Origin: Blastobasis lacticolella
Taxonomy: Eukaryota > Arthropoda > Insecta > Lepidoptera > Blastobasidae
Assembly (NCBI GenBank): GCA_905147135.1
Contig: LR990049.1
Location: 15,641,428 to 15,705,427 of the forward strand
DNA: 64,000 nucleotides
Reading direction: 5' to 3'
Part shown: piece by piece, positions 8,742 through 19,810 of the stretch
Layout of the letters: every line of letters starts with the position of its first letter
How positions within the stretch are numbered: the stretch's first letter is position 1
Position numbers and translations under genes: made by a program
The notes under the pieces: model-generated
Databases searched by the model: none
What the model was told of the DNA's origin: nothing
What the model saw: only the letters and a program-made list of their open reading frames with translations

Positions 8742-11466
8742 ATGTTTAATTCGTCTGTGATATTACTTCTAGGATTTGGGGTCTTGTCACGTGAGTACTG
8801 TTTCTATTTATTAGATAAATGTAGCGATATTTTAGATATTTTTACATTTAAGTTCATCACCTTGGCGTTAATGTCCTGGTAGGGGCCGGGGTTCGCCTTA
8901 ACCATGGATCCAGGATTTGGCAGATCACATAATCACAGTGGAACGATTGCCATCTTACCTCCGTGACCCTGCTACCAGGGGAACTTGTCCAGATTGGATT
9001 ATGGTTACACATGTCGCATGAATGTGCAGGTTTTGTCATGATGTTTTCCCTTCCGTTTTTACATTTAAGTTAATGTATACAAATTAGTTTCAGTGGCTGA
9101 CCCGATTAGAGGACCATCAAGAATTGTTGGTGGATCAGAGGCGCCCATAACGTCTTATCCGTTTTCCACTTCGATTCTTTTAGCGACGGATTTGACAACT
9201 TATGCCCAGTTTTGTGGAGGGTCTATTCTCAATACCCGATCTGTTTTGTCGGCGGCTCAATGCTTTTCGTAAGTAAAAATCGCTAATAAATTTAATTGCC
9301 TTTGGATGACTAGTTATATACATGAAATTGTTGTAATATCGTCTCGTCTACATTATATCGTCGTATATATTAGTTCCATATTAGTTCTCAAACAAAAATC
9401 ATTTTTCATAACAAGCTTCCTAGGGGAACATCAAAGGGATATAATACTCAAATAAAACTCATTCCAATGAGCTCAAACACGATGGAGTTATCTTGTTACC
9501 GTGACCACTGATATTATGATGACCACCTTCCGACTCCATCATCAGACCAGTTGACCATCAGACACCATGTCAATGCATTGATATCCAATTTATATCATCT
9601 GTACCTTTACCCTGGCTATTAAAAACTTTATTTTATTTTATACCTTTGGAACTCTGAAATGGAAATTTTTAGGGAAAGAACCCGTAGAAATCATACACAA
9701 CTCATGTGTTGTGCATTAATTAAAATGTTGTTCCTTTTTTTGTTTGGTGTGTGTTGTTTTTGATCGTTTTTTTTTTAATTTTAATGTATGTCCGTTGGGA
9801 CAATATAGAGAGTATTCCATTGTCTCCTTTTCATAAAGATCTTTCTTTAAGGCTAACTTTGCTTCCGTCGCAAAATAGCATCTTAAATAAATATTATTTG
9901 TTTGTATATTTTGAAGCGGTCAATTACTCGCTTTTGTGACCATAAAAGTAGCTAACTCTTTAACTAACTCTTAATTTTTTCAGTGGAAAAACCGTTGATC
10001 AACTACGCTTCCGTGTGGGTTCTAGTTATTCCAACCAGCAAGGATATGTATATAATGTTGAGAAGATCACCACGCATCCTAACTACAACTCTTGGACTCT
10101 AGAGAGTGACGTTGCTATACTGCACAGTGACCTCTCTATTTCTTTTATTCCCAATACCATAGCGGCTGCTGCCCTTAGTGATGCCAACTATCACATTCCA
10201 GATGAAACAATTGTCTATGCAATTGGATGGGGCAGAACCGACGTGAGTACTAATTATTGTTTAGATCGTCGGTAGACTTTTGGTAAACGGCGTTGCTATT
10301 AGTGAAGCATTTAGTGACAAAAGCTGTTAACGGAATGGCATTTTACAAAATGGCGATTGTAGAGTAGTTTAGATTTTGTCTACTATTTAAATAAGTTAAG
10401 TCATCTTTAATTGTCGTCACCTTAGGAACAAAATATTATGTCTATAGTAACATAATTATTAAAAATTCTACAAGCTTAAATAGGCACCGCTTGCCTGTTT
10501 GGTAAATTCTGTCTCTCTTTATCACATTGATTTAAAAGAGGTAAGGCATAGCGGTGTATCTCGTTCGAATTGGAGCCGACTGGAGAAGTACCTCCACCTT
10601 ACAGAATATCGCAGCTAAATAATACTCTTTTAAATAGTATTGTATTTCTGCCGGTGAGTAAGGTTTCCAGTGCTCCATGGGGTGGGTATTTGGGGAACCG
10701 TGGCTTTGGCAGTGGAGTGGCATTTGCCTTTTTGCTGCCAGAGCAACGTGTTATAGAGGTGGGCAACGCATTGGCGATACTCTTGGTGTTGCTAATGTCA
10801 ATACGCAGTGGTGACCACTTTCTATCAGGTTGCCTGTTCGCCTACAGTATGACATAAAAAAAAATCTGTTGTGCAATGTGAATATATTATGCTTATTTGA
10901 CGTAAATTTAGTTGAAATTCGACAGACTGCAACGACTTTTTCATGTAATACGGTAGTAAAAAAGAGCATCTGATGGAAAGTAGTCATTCCCGATTCGATG
11001 TCCACACCGCCACCTAAGGATATCAGCAACACCAGGGGCGGCAACAGTGCGTTTCCCACCTCCAAAAAATTTAAATTTACGTATCCCTTGAAGGATTCCA
11101 TGTCATAGAAGAAAGGATACACTGTGCTAAAAGGAGATAAACGCTTATAGAAAAAATATTTGCTTTTAGATAAACGAACCGTTTTCAAACCATCTGCGCT
11201 ATGTTCAAGTCCCGACTGTGAACCAGTGGACATGTATGGCGCATTACGGTAGCATTGGATGGCACATTTCGGACAACATGCTGTGTGCCGGATGGGTCGA
11301 CACAGGCGGCCGGGACCAGTGCGAGGGAGATGAAGGCAGCCCTATCGTTCACAAAGATAATGTCATTGGAATCAGATCCTTCGGTTTCCACTGCGCTCTT
11401 CCACATTTCCCAAGTGTTAATGTTCGACTGTCGCGATTTTCTGAATGGATTCAGGCTAATGCCTAG
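8742..11466 (+). CDS. Serine protease homologue, catalytically dead (H57Q, S195E), intact frame
   Basis: Exons 8742-8790, 9094-9268, 9984-10242 and 11170-11466 join to 780 nt (259 aa) with the family's phases and GT-AG borders. A signal peptide (1-16) and a propeptide ending in PSR precede IVGG at residue 27. The His57 loop reads SAAQC (Gln72), and the nucleophile loop reads CEGDEGSP (Glu216 in place of Ser195). Asp117 (Asp102) and Asp210 (189) are kept; position 226 is Ser. The six structural Cys remain. With two of three triad residues gone it cannot be a normal protease, yet no stop or frameshift is seen. There is no clip domain, so it is not the usual immune type of homologue. Codons are more AT-rich than in the young trypsins. 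AATAAA is at 11546-11551. The role (binding, decoy or regulation) is unknown. Confidence 0.85.
8865..9055 (-). mobile_element. SINE body fragment in intron 1 of the H57Q/S195E homologue
   Basis: On the minus strand it carries the same motif order as the SINE-like copies elsewhere: gaaaacatcatgacaaaacc, gtgtaaccataatccaatct, the gtagcagggtcacggaggt motif, and a gacattaacgcc tail. Confidence 0.6.
10740..11060. mobile_element. Two LINE 3' tails in opposite orientation inside intron 3
   Basis: At 10745-10860 (+) the motif gaggtgggcaacgcattggc leads to gtggtgaccactttctatca and a poly(A) run. At about 10975-11060 (-) the same tail lies inverted (catctgatggaaagtagtca to gcgtttcccacctcc). Both match the tails at 43129-43366 and 29050-29165. 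Confidence 0.65.
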
Positions 11467-11639
11467 AGCTTTGAAAGATGTGGACGAGTTAATGAAGCTG
11501 GAGGAATTATATTACATCAAGAGTCACTTTTGTGTACCTATATTTAATAAATAATGGAATAATTTTTATAAACAAGTTTTTATTTTTCATTATTCACCAA
11601 ATATACCTAAGGTTCTGCATTTTTGTATATTTTATTTAT

Positions 11640-11725
11640 TTCTGATGTCCATAAGCGGCGGTGACCACTTTCCATCAGGTGGCCCGCTTGCCTGTTTGTC
11701 TGCCGTATAAAAATAAAAAATAAAA
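11640..11725 (+). mobile_element. LINE 3' tail fragment
   Basis: The sequence gatgtccataagcggcggtg followed by accactttccatcaggtggc and an A-rich end is the last 85 bp of the LINE family also seen at 29090-29165. Confidence 0.7.
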
Positions 11726-11729
11726 TTAT

Positions 11730-13328
11730 CTTATAAGTTATCGCGTTTTTTTTTTGTAAGGGTGCCTATTCTTTCCCTACCTTTTCAATAATTGATTTGT
11801 AAACAAACGTCATTGTCGTGATTTATATCACTGTAGGTAAGAATGATATGAAGTAAATAAAGAATAACAATAAAATTGAGGCGCAGAAAGCCATCGATCT
11901 GGACTGCTGCCTTTGTTTACGTTGAGATTGGATTTGACTCCTCTTTTTGCCGGATATCAGGCAAAACTGAGATACAGACAGGCAGTTTGGGAACCATGGG
12001 GACAATAAAAGCGTGAGGCCTGCCACCGCTTATTTTTCCTTTGATTTAGCGAATGTCACGTGTAGGTCGAGAGGGACCTTCTCTACAATATCGAAAATAG
12101 GTCACCACTTCTTTAAATCTATGATTGTTATCAATCCTAAAAAATTCAATTACGTCTGAGTATTTTTTTTTACCCCATTGTTTAAATAGTTATAAAAGCA
12201 GCATTGTATGCTTATAAAATTATTATATGTTAAACTAAATTAGTTATTACTAATGATTTGTAAAAGTTTATGTTAAATTAATAAAGACTTTTTAAAAACA
12301 AAACAAACAATTACGTCTGAGTGACGAATGCGTGATTGATATCGATTCTCAAAAATTTAATTAGGCGAGTCTCGGGCGCGCGACATAATGTCGAATTACA
12401 GATAGGTAAAAACTAATTATAAAATATATGCCGGATATCGATCACAAACAGATTTCGATATTTGCAAAATTTTCTAGTCTTACGTGACTTAAGATCCTAT
12501 GTCCTTTAGATGGGGCAGAGGGCATCCACAGAGCTACGCCATCCCGGTTGATCTTGAGCTTCGCGCTCCACTTAGCTCCGAGTCTTCTAAATGTTTGCCG
12601 CTTCTGCAATGACCGTCCGCCACCAGGTCCGCTTAGGACGTTTTTCCAGGGGATTCCAGTCAAAGGTTTGCCTCGGTATATGGGCAGGGTCCCTACGGAG
12701 CGTGTGGATAATCCAACTCCATTTTCGGCGTTTGATCTGTTGGTCCATTTTGCAGCGTTTTCACAGATTTAATAGTGGACTTACTTAATTTAGTCACAAA
12801 GTACCTACCAACATAGATTTTTGACCAACTTATTTGTGAAATTAGGAACTACAACTGCGAGGTTGAGATGTCGTTTGATGGTCAGTGTCTATTGTGTCTT
12901 TGTATGCGACAGTGGCTATAAGGTCAGTTCACAGAAAAGTTGGTTGATCTGTACTTATTATTTAGGAGAAAGCAGTCAAACATGCATTTATTTTTAATTT
13001 TTGTTGATTAGGTATTTGTACACTTTTGTGTCGTGATATATGAAACGTATCATTTGCCTGTGTGAGAATCGCTTCCGTGATTATCGAAAATATATGAAAG
13101 TTATAAGTAACTGAAATTAAGTTTTGAATTTTTATTATTGAATTAATTATTTTTTATCCGACTTCGTCGATAGGTTGTGAACTTAAGAGGAGAAGGTAAG
13201 TCTTATGAAGTTACGGGCTAAAATGTTAAAGGCAGCATTAACAGAGTCAGTAGTCGGATAAGATTTCGAGACATACAGCTGTTTTACTTTTTTATTTGTG
13301 TTATTACATTTTTGATAATTAGTTTCAG
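11730..13328. other. Intergenic sequence with a possible old RTE-like LINE remnant
   Basis: Most of this stretch is AT-rich with nothing I can name. At about 12480-12765, sequence rich in short GC motifs (ttttccaggggattccagtc, gtgtggataatccaactcc) resembles, on the minus strand, the 3' coding part of RTE-type LINEs, but no conserved motif is clear enough to be sure. Confidence 0.35.
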
Positions 13329-14873
13329 TGGCTGACCCGATTAAAGGTCCTTCAAGAGTTGTCGGCGGATCAACTGTTCGTAAAGACGAATATCCCTTTT
13401 CCTTCTATTCATTTCACTTAGGATCTCACAACTTACACGCCGTTTTGTGGAGGATCTATTCTCACTATTCGATCCATTTTGTCGGCGGCTCAATGCTTTT
13501 CGTAAGTCTTTATTGTAGTAGGTTCTATACAAGTGTGTTTAAGTTCTGTAAAATTAAGAATTCTCCTTTCATCGATTGATTACGGATGATCAGTGTTTCG
13601 TGATAGATACATTCAATAATAGAACATTGTGATACAAGTGTGATGATCATGGCATACGCTTTTTTACGACGTTTTCATCACACTTGCTAGGAAAAAAAAG
13701 ATCTGTATAGACTAAGTTATAACATAACTTATACTGAAAATGGCACGCTGTTTTTTTTTCTTCGCATGCCGGTGCCAGGTAGGCGAAAAGAAAAATCAAC
13801 ACACTGCCTATATTAAAAATATAATAAATCTAATATTTTCTTACTTATAACCTAACTTATTACGAACCGTAATTAATTTGATAAAATCGAATATTTATTC
13901 ATCACAATAACGGAAGTACAATTTATTTTTTCAAGAAAATCTGTACCTACTATTTTCAGCTGCATAAAAACTCTTTAATAATTCTAAAAAAAATGTGTAT
14001 TGATTTATGAGTATCTTTGGTAGTACCCGATTAAATTAAAAATGCTTGGTCAACATACATATTACTTACATTGAGGTCAAACTTAACTTTAATGGGGGAA
14101 TCATAACACACTAGTGAGTAATAGTAAAGTAAAAAGCACGCGCACGTAATCTCTCGGATGATGTGTTTAAATGTGGTATAATAACATCCAATAACGAGCA
14201 AGTGTGTTAAAAATATAAAACAGTTTCAAGGATCGGTGACTATGTAAGTAAGTGATACCTAAATATTTTATTACAGTGAAAAAGCCGTCAATCAGTGGCG
14301 AATCCGTGTGGGTTCTGCATTTGCTACCTGGGGCCGTATTCGATGTTTAAGAGATCACCACACATCCCAACTTCAGTCATATGACTCTACAAAGTGATGT
14401 TGCCATACTGCAGACTTACCTTTGGAACTTCATTACCAGTGCCATCGAGCCTGCTTCCATTGCTGGAGCCAACTATCCTCTTCCGGATAATACAAATGTA
14501 TTTGCTATCGGATGGGGCAGAATTGACGTGAGTAAATTATTTTCAGTTCAGTTAAGCGTCAATTTTGCCAATGCCAGCGCTGCCCACACTTTTACTTCGT
14601 ATTCCGGAATACATCTAGTGGCATAAATAGAAATAAAATTAGTTCATTTTCTTGTCAAAGGATCTCCAACCCGTTTCCCAAGTGTGGAGATTATGTCAAT
14701 ACACTACGACCATAATGTAGGCTCATATTTAGCAGTGAACCAAGCTCAAAAATACTGTCTGAACATCTGAATATTTGAAATGGTTTTCAGGAAGAACTCA
14801 CACACAAGACTGACCTGTATTGCTTTAGTAATATCGCGATTTGCTGAATGGATTCAGGCTAATGTTAACCTAG
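13329..14873 (+). pseudogene. Pseudogene of a serine protease homologue (H57Q lineage)
   Basis: Exon 2 (13329-13501) begins with the same ADPI..GPSR propeptide as the gene at 8742 and ends at the same donor, but is 173 nt instead of 175, a 2-nt deletion that breaks the frame. Exon 3 (14277-14527) is 251 nt instead of 259 and shifts frame again near 14335. Only about 40 bp of exon 4 survives (14831-14873, coding SRFAEWIQAN), so the Ser195 loop is missing. The His57 codon is caa (Gln), as in the intact homologue, so that change predates the duplication. No convincing signal-peptide exon was found upstream. Splice sites are still recognisable, so decay is fairly recent. Confidence 0.85.
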
Positions 14874-14879
14874 CGCTTT

Positions 14880-16170
14880 ATTAAACTCCATACAAGCATG
14901 CACATGATGGATTACTAAAGTTGTAATATTTAATCCAGTAATAAATATCGATATCATCATACGTCTATCTTGTTCCGGCTTCTGCTAAGCTCTAGCTTTC
15001 CTACCCTTCGTCGCGTCGTAAGCATCGTAATATTGTACGTCCAAAGGCTGCGGTGATTGCTTACCATCAGGCAGGTCGTTAGCTTGTTTGCCACCTCAGT
15101 GGTATACATATACGAACGGTCTTATTCATAAACAGTTATGGGAGGTTTACAAGCTTGCTAAAATATGGTTCATGAAAAACATTGTTTATAAATTTATATA
15201 AAATAAAAGTTTATTTTATTTTACATTTATTATTATTTTCATTTTTTGTGGATTAATTATAATATTTTATTGTACAATGGTTGTATTGGCTGAATAAAGA
15301 ACTATTATTACATTAAATTGAATAATATAAGCTCATATTTACGCTAAAATGTTCAATAACGGCTTCATAACTTGAAGAATACTTATGATGCCTGCTCTAA
15401 ACCTCTGATATACCTGTATTTGTGACAAACATGGCCACCGTCACATGAACAGCTGATTTTATTCACTTAGTGTTTGACTGTGGTTGGCTCGTGACTCCAT
15501 TCTTGACAAGGACATCCATACAGCCACGACTTCTTTCATTTTCATTGGAACTCCGTTTATATTTTTTTAGAGTTGGCTACAAGCGATCTTATGTTTTTGG
15601 CTATAAATTCATAAGAGCGACAACATGATGATGCCAATATGTATTTTATCAGACTTTTATCTAATAGAGGTTTATGGAATGTTTAGGAATAAGAAGTTTT
15701 AAAATACGTTTTAAAGGCTTAATGAGGGTTTTAAACTTACTGTTAAGTATTTTTACTGCCTATTTTAAAAATACCTACTAGGGCACTTAAAAACAAATAC
15801 CTAAATGAAAATGTAAATTTCATAGGAAGTAGAAAATGTATGGCAATGATGATGCTTATCAAACATTATCTAAGGAAAACAATTTTCCAAACAAACTTGA
15901 TTAAGGTAAATAATCGTGATTTTAATTACTTTAGATTGATAAGAACTTAGGAACATGATAAGAAATTAATTAGTAAAAATGCGTAGGTCTTTAGTATGAT
16001 GCATACATTTCATTATTTTAATTTGACAGTCAAAACCTAGGTATAGCCTCTTATAAAAACGATAATCAATTAAATTTATAAGAAATCATTTTTAATCTAA
16101 TCGTAATGATTACAGTGCAATATTATTATTATCTTTATATTAGTCGGAACCATTAAAGAATTAAAAAAAA
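14880..16170. other. Intergenic sequence with one LINE tail
   Basis: A LINE 3' tail on the + strand lies at about 15045-15115 (gtccaaaggctgcggtgatt, gcttaccatcaggcaggtcg). The rest is AT-rich and without recognised features. Confidence 0.5.
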
Positions 16171-16173
16171 TCG

Positions 16174-16225
16174 TATAAAAATAAAGTTTTCTTTTAATTC
16201 TGAATTAGTTATAATTTCGGTAGCA
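16174..16225 (+). promoter_or_regulatory. TATA box upstream of the pseudogene at 16226
   Basis: TATAAAAA at 16174-16181, 52 nt before the ATG, a spacing close to that of the intact homologue at 19811. Confidence 0.4.
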
Positions 16226-16976
16226 ATGAAATCGTTTACTTTGTTCTTGATATGTGTTGTCTGTGCAGGTAGGTTGTAGAAGTGCTGTAATGTGTGAAAC
16301 GAAATACTTAATGGAGTTGTCTATTATTTTAACGATTTTTATTTTAGTCGAACCCACATGGGGAAGAGCTCGTATTGTAGGTGGAGAAGAGACCAGCATC
16401 CAGGACTATCCTTTCGCTGCCGCCTTGCTTCGATTCGATCAATCCTCACAGCCGCTGATTGCTTTTGGTAAGTACTTGGACATTATACAATTTTGTGGTT
16501 ATAATTATAATAAAAAATCTACGTACATCCGAATGCTAAACACAATAGTTACTGACAAAACGTTTCTTACGTCTTTCTTTGTACCGTAACTTTATTTTGG
16601 CTTAAATTCACTTAATCGTGATGGCGTCGGTATAAGGAAGGAGGCGCTTCTCCCAATCCGGCACATTTATCATTCATTAAATCGTAAATTTATAACTGAA
16701 TGCTTGTATCCGTTCAGGTCAACTACACCTCTACAATGGCGTATTCGTGTAGGATCTGTGCTGGCCAACGAAGGTGGCATGGTTCACAGTACCAGAGTCA
16801 TCATCAGACATCCAGACTTCGGTCCCTACAGCCTCGTCAACAATATCGCAATATTGCAAAGCCTAACGTCGTTCATATTCGCCGACAACACTGTGCAGAG
16901 CGTTGGCATCGCCAGCAACTCCTACACCCTGCCTGACAACACCGCTGTCCGGACTATCGGCTGGGGAGAGATTTAT
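16226..16976 (+). pseudogene. Serine protease pseudogene with 52-bp deletion in exon 2 and no last exon
   Basis: Exon 1 (16226-16268) and exon 3 (16718-16976, 259 nt) look intact and closely resemble the gene at 19811. Exon 2 (16348-16467) is 120 nt instead of 172: a 52-bp deletion between LLRFD and the His57 loop removes the CGGS segment and shifts the frame. The His57 codon is also changed (cat to gat), and the Asp102 position reads VNNIAIL (Asn). I find no exon 4 in the 2.8 kb before the next gene, so the Ser195 half is absent. The gene cannot make a protease. A short read-through peptide of signal sequence plus IVGG is conceivable but unsupported. Confidence 0.85.
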
Positions 16977-16989
16977 GTAAGCTCTTAAT

Positions 16990-17600
16990 TCTTTTTATAC
17001 AACCATAAAAGCTGATATAAGTCATCTCATCATGGTACTGGTGTCAATCTCGCTTGGCACTCACAATCTCACGGCGCACTCTGACTCTGCTAGCTGATAA
17101 CTCATTTAATGGGATGCAATGATTATGATATACATTTCTCTAGTTAATTTACATAAAAAACGAGGAATAGTAGGAATTCAATAATCATGAAAATATGTTT
17201 ACAAGAACAAAGTTTATGCAATTATATGCGTTTATATTTATTTTTGCAATTATATTCTCTCCCTACAACCTAAGTGGAGTATGATTATGGCTACTCATCC
17301 ATAGTCAATAAGCATTTTATAATTCCACGTCGTTTTACAATAAACATTTTGAATTGTGATATTTGGCCCGAGTTGATGCCCGAGGTGTAACCGATATACA
17401 GGGTGTAACAGGAAACCTCGACCGATTCTAAAGGGGTATAGTATCCCAACGACGACACCACCGTCGTCGTGCGATGTCCGCTTCTAACAAATATTCGCAC
17501 GTACCGGTAGGTAGGTTTGTGTATAAATTCATTGTATTTCGTAATGTATAAAAACAATTTGAGGTGCAGGATATCAAAAATGTTGCAGATGAGGCATGAT
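16990..17600. other. Intergenic sequence, no recognised gene
   Basis: AT-rich. It was checked for a missing last protease exon belonging to the upstream pseudogene, and none was found. Confidence 0.5.
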
Positions 17601-17629
17601 TGGACCAGTAATTACACTCAATTTAAATG

Positions 17630-17870
17630 TTTTATTGCATATATTTTTCGCAATTCCATCACACATTATCGTATTTGTTGCCACGGTTAGTACCTATTAT
17701 ATTTTACCTCAATACTTTGACGCAGTTGTATGAGTGACATGACTGACATGACGCATGCAACTACGTCGAAATATCGAGATAATAATAATATTAAACGTGG
17801 CAACAAACCCGATAATAATATGCGCGATGAAAGTAAAGTGATTAACCACGAATATCTTAAAATTCTTTCA
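17630..17870. mobile_element. Palindromic element around gttgccacgg / cgtggcaac
   Basis: The left arm (about 17667-17740: tatcgtatttgttgccacgg, then the actttgacgcagttgtatg motif) is the imperfect inverse complement of the right arm (about 17745-17822: catgcaactacgtcgaaat, then cgtggcaacaaacccgata). The core ccacggttagtattat...tttacctcaata recurs at 23965-24010, so this is a repeated foldback family. Confidence 0.5.
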
Positions 17871-18572
17871 TTGTTTTTATCTTGACACGTACGTCATCAT
17901 CCAGTACTTTGTTTCGTTTCCTATGTCTACTATCTCTTTCGTAATTTTACTAAAATGATGTAGATCTACGAAACGAACTTTAAAACGCTTCACAATGACT
18001 AACGAGCGGACAGGATCACCAAAATTATTCATGCATAGGTTGTAGTTAATAAAAATTCAGAAACGCAGGTGCGTTGCCACTGTGAGCACTGAGACGAAAT
18101 GCCTCATGTCTGTAACTGCGATGGTTACCATACCCCTCAAACCGGTACCCCACAGAAATATTATAGAAAAGGTGGTGGTACTTAACAGATGTAGGGTCTT
18201 GCCTTGATTAATAGTTATATGTATACTTACAGTTATTAGGATTCCTTTGCAAACAACTGTTCAGCTTGTTGAAACATTTATTTTCAATTTTAATGTTCTT
18301 CTTTTTTATGGGATTTGTGATTTTATTTCCTTGGGTTTGGCCTTGGCTCTCCAATTCATTATATTATGTTCTGAAAAGGAGTTGATACTATGTTACTTCT
18401 AAATGGTCTACGAATTATGTATTCCTTGACGTACCTTTTTCTTTTGTTAACTTGTGAATTTATTTCCATTTGGCATTGGAGACGTTATTTTTTATATAAT
18501 TTTTTATAATATATTTGTATTTCGCGTAGTATTATTTTGTTGTACTAATGTTGTCAAGCAGTGACGAACCAT

Positions 18573-18618
18573 AGATCGATGCAATGATGGCAAAGATTTG
18601 CCATCATTGCATCGATCT
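18573..18618. repeat. Perfect 46-bp palindrome (22-bp arms, 2-nt loop)
   Basis: The left arm begins agatcgatgcaatgatgg and the right arm ends ccatcattgcatcgatct. All 22 positions pair, with only GA between the arms. Confidence 0.9.
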
Positions 18619-18619
18619 G

Positions 18620-19425
18620 ATTGACGGTTGAAGAAAGAAATTCAGAGAGAAATTGAGAGTTTGGGAGATATAATATAGGTAGCATTTTTATGCTATTTTA
18701 CGAAAATGGTTATTGTTTGAAAAAGAACCAGTATGATTACCCAGCAGAATTTTCAGAATTAGCAGCAATTTTCGAAAATTAAGTGACCGGTCCAAAATGC
18801 ACATGGTTGCATCAAAAAATTCTCTTTGAAATTTTCAATCTAAAATGGCACATTTACTTACTAATGGCACTCTGTACTTATCGGCCTACTATAACGAAAT
18901 TTAAGTTGAACTTTGTGATCCTGCCAGAACTGAGGTAATGTGGCGTAGACTCTTTTTGCAACTGTTGTGCTTTACTAAGTTTACCTTTATAAACTTGTTG
19001 TATGTATCTAATTTTCCGGACCGAAAGTATAGAACCCATGTCCCTGAAGCTTCCTGTTTTTCTTTTAAATTCCTACTAACGAACCTGGTAATGTACGTGG
19101 GACAGTGTTACGTTACAGAGACTGTTGGTGCTGGACAACTACAACCGGAGTCACCTGAGAATCTACAAAACAATCACTAATTTATCAATAGAGCAGAAAC
19201 CATTAGGGATTGTTCCTTGGAGGGGTGATATCCAGCTGAAGCTGTGGAGATTAAAGACCATTACAATTTTTTTGTGCTGTTATTGATGATATTAAATAAA
19301 TATGCTTGGACAAATTCACATCCCGAAAGTAAGCAAAGCTTGTGTTATGGGTGTTAGATAACTGATAAACTACTTATATACCTCTTTTTAATTACATACT
19401 TATTATATATACTAAACCCAGACCC
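18620..19425. other. Intergenic sequence, no recognised feature
   Basis: AT-rich. An 80-codon frame at 18938-19180 has no recognisable motif and no coding signature, so I do not call it a gene. Confidence 0.45.
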
Positions 19426-19429
19426 GTAA

Positions 19430-19535
19430 CAGAAATTGAAATTCATCGTTTCAATTTCTGCTCGGCCGGGAATCGAACCCGGGACCTCTGCGTGGCAACC
19501 GGCATATTACTTAACGAACCACTCAGGTGGTCAAT
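19430..19535 (-). mobile_element. tRNA-derived SINE head
   Basis: On the minus strand a B-box ggttcgattcccg and an A-box-like gaccacctgagtggttcg lie at tRNA spacing. The fold has no clean acceptor stem, so this is read as a tRNA-derived SINE head and not a functional tRNA gene. Confidence 0.55.
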
Positions 19536-19763
19536 TATGATGTAATAAGTAGCAAGATTCATAGCATAATAAAAAATGATATATATTTTATTATTTTATG
19601 TCCAGTAGACATCGTACGATTTGATAGTGGAGGGCTAGGTAACAATCATCCTATAAAAACACGATTACACAAGGAAATTATTATTAATCTAATCATATTT
19701 TTATTTAAAGGACATACCTATACTCTATCTATATAGTTCAGTACCATAAATGTTAAAAGTTGG

Positions 19764-19810
19764 TATAAAATAGAGTTGAATTCGTAAATAGGATTTATAT
19801 ACCGGCGACA
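19764..19810 (+). promoter_or_regulatory. TATA box of the S195G homologue gene
   Basis: TATAAAA at 19764-19770, 41 nt before the first base of the ATG at 19811. Confidence 0.5.

Noticed and set aside
19430..19535. Possible minus-strand tRNA gene
   Set aside because: It has promoter boxes but no convincing acceptor stem or anticodon loop; better explained as a SINE head.
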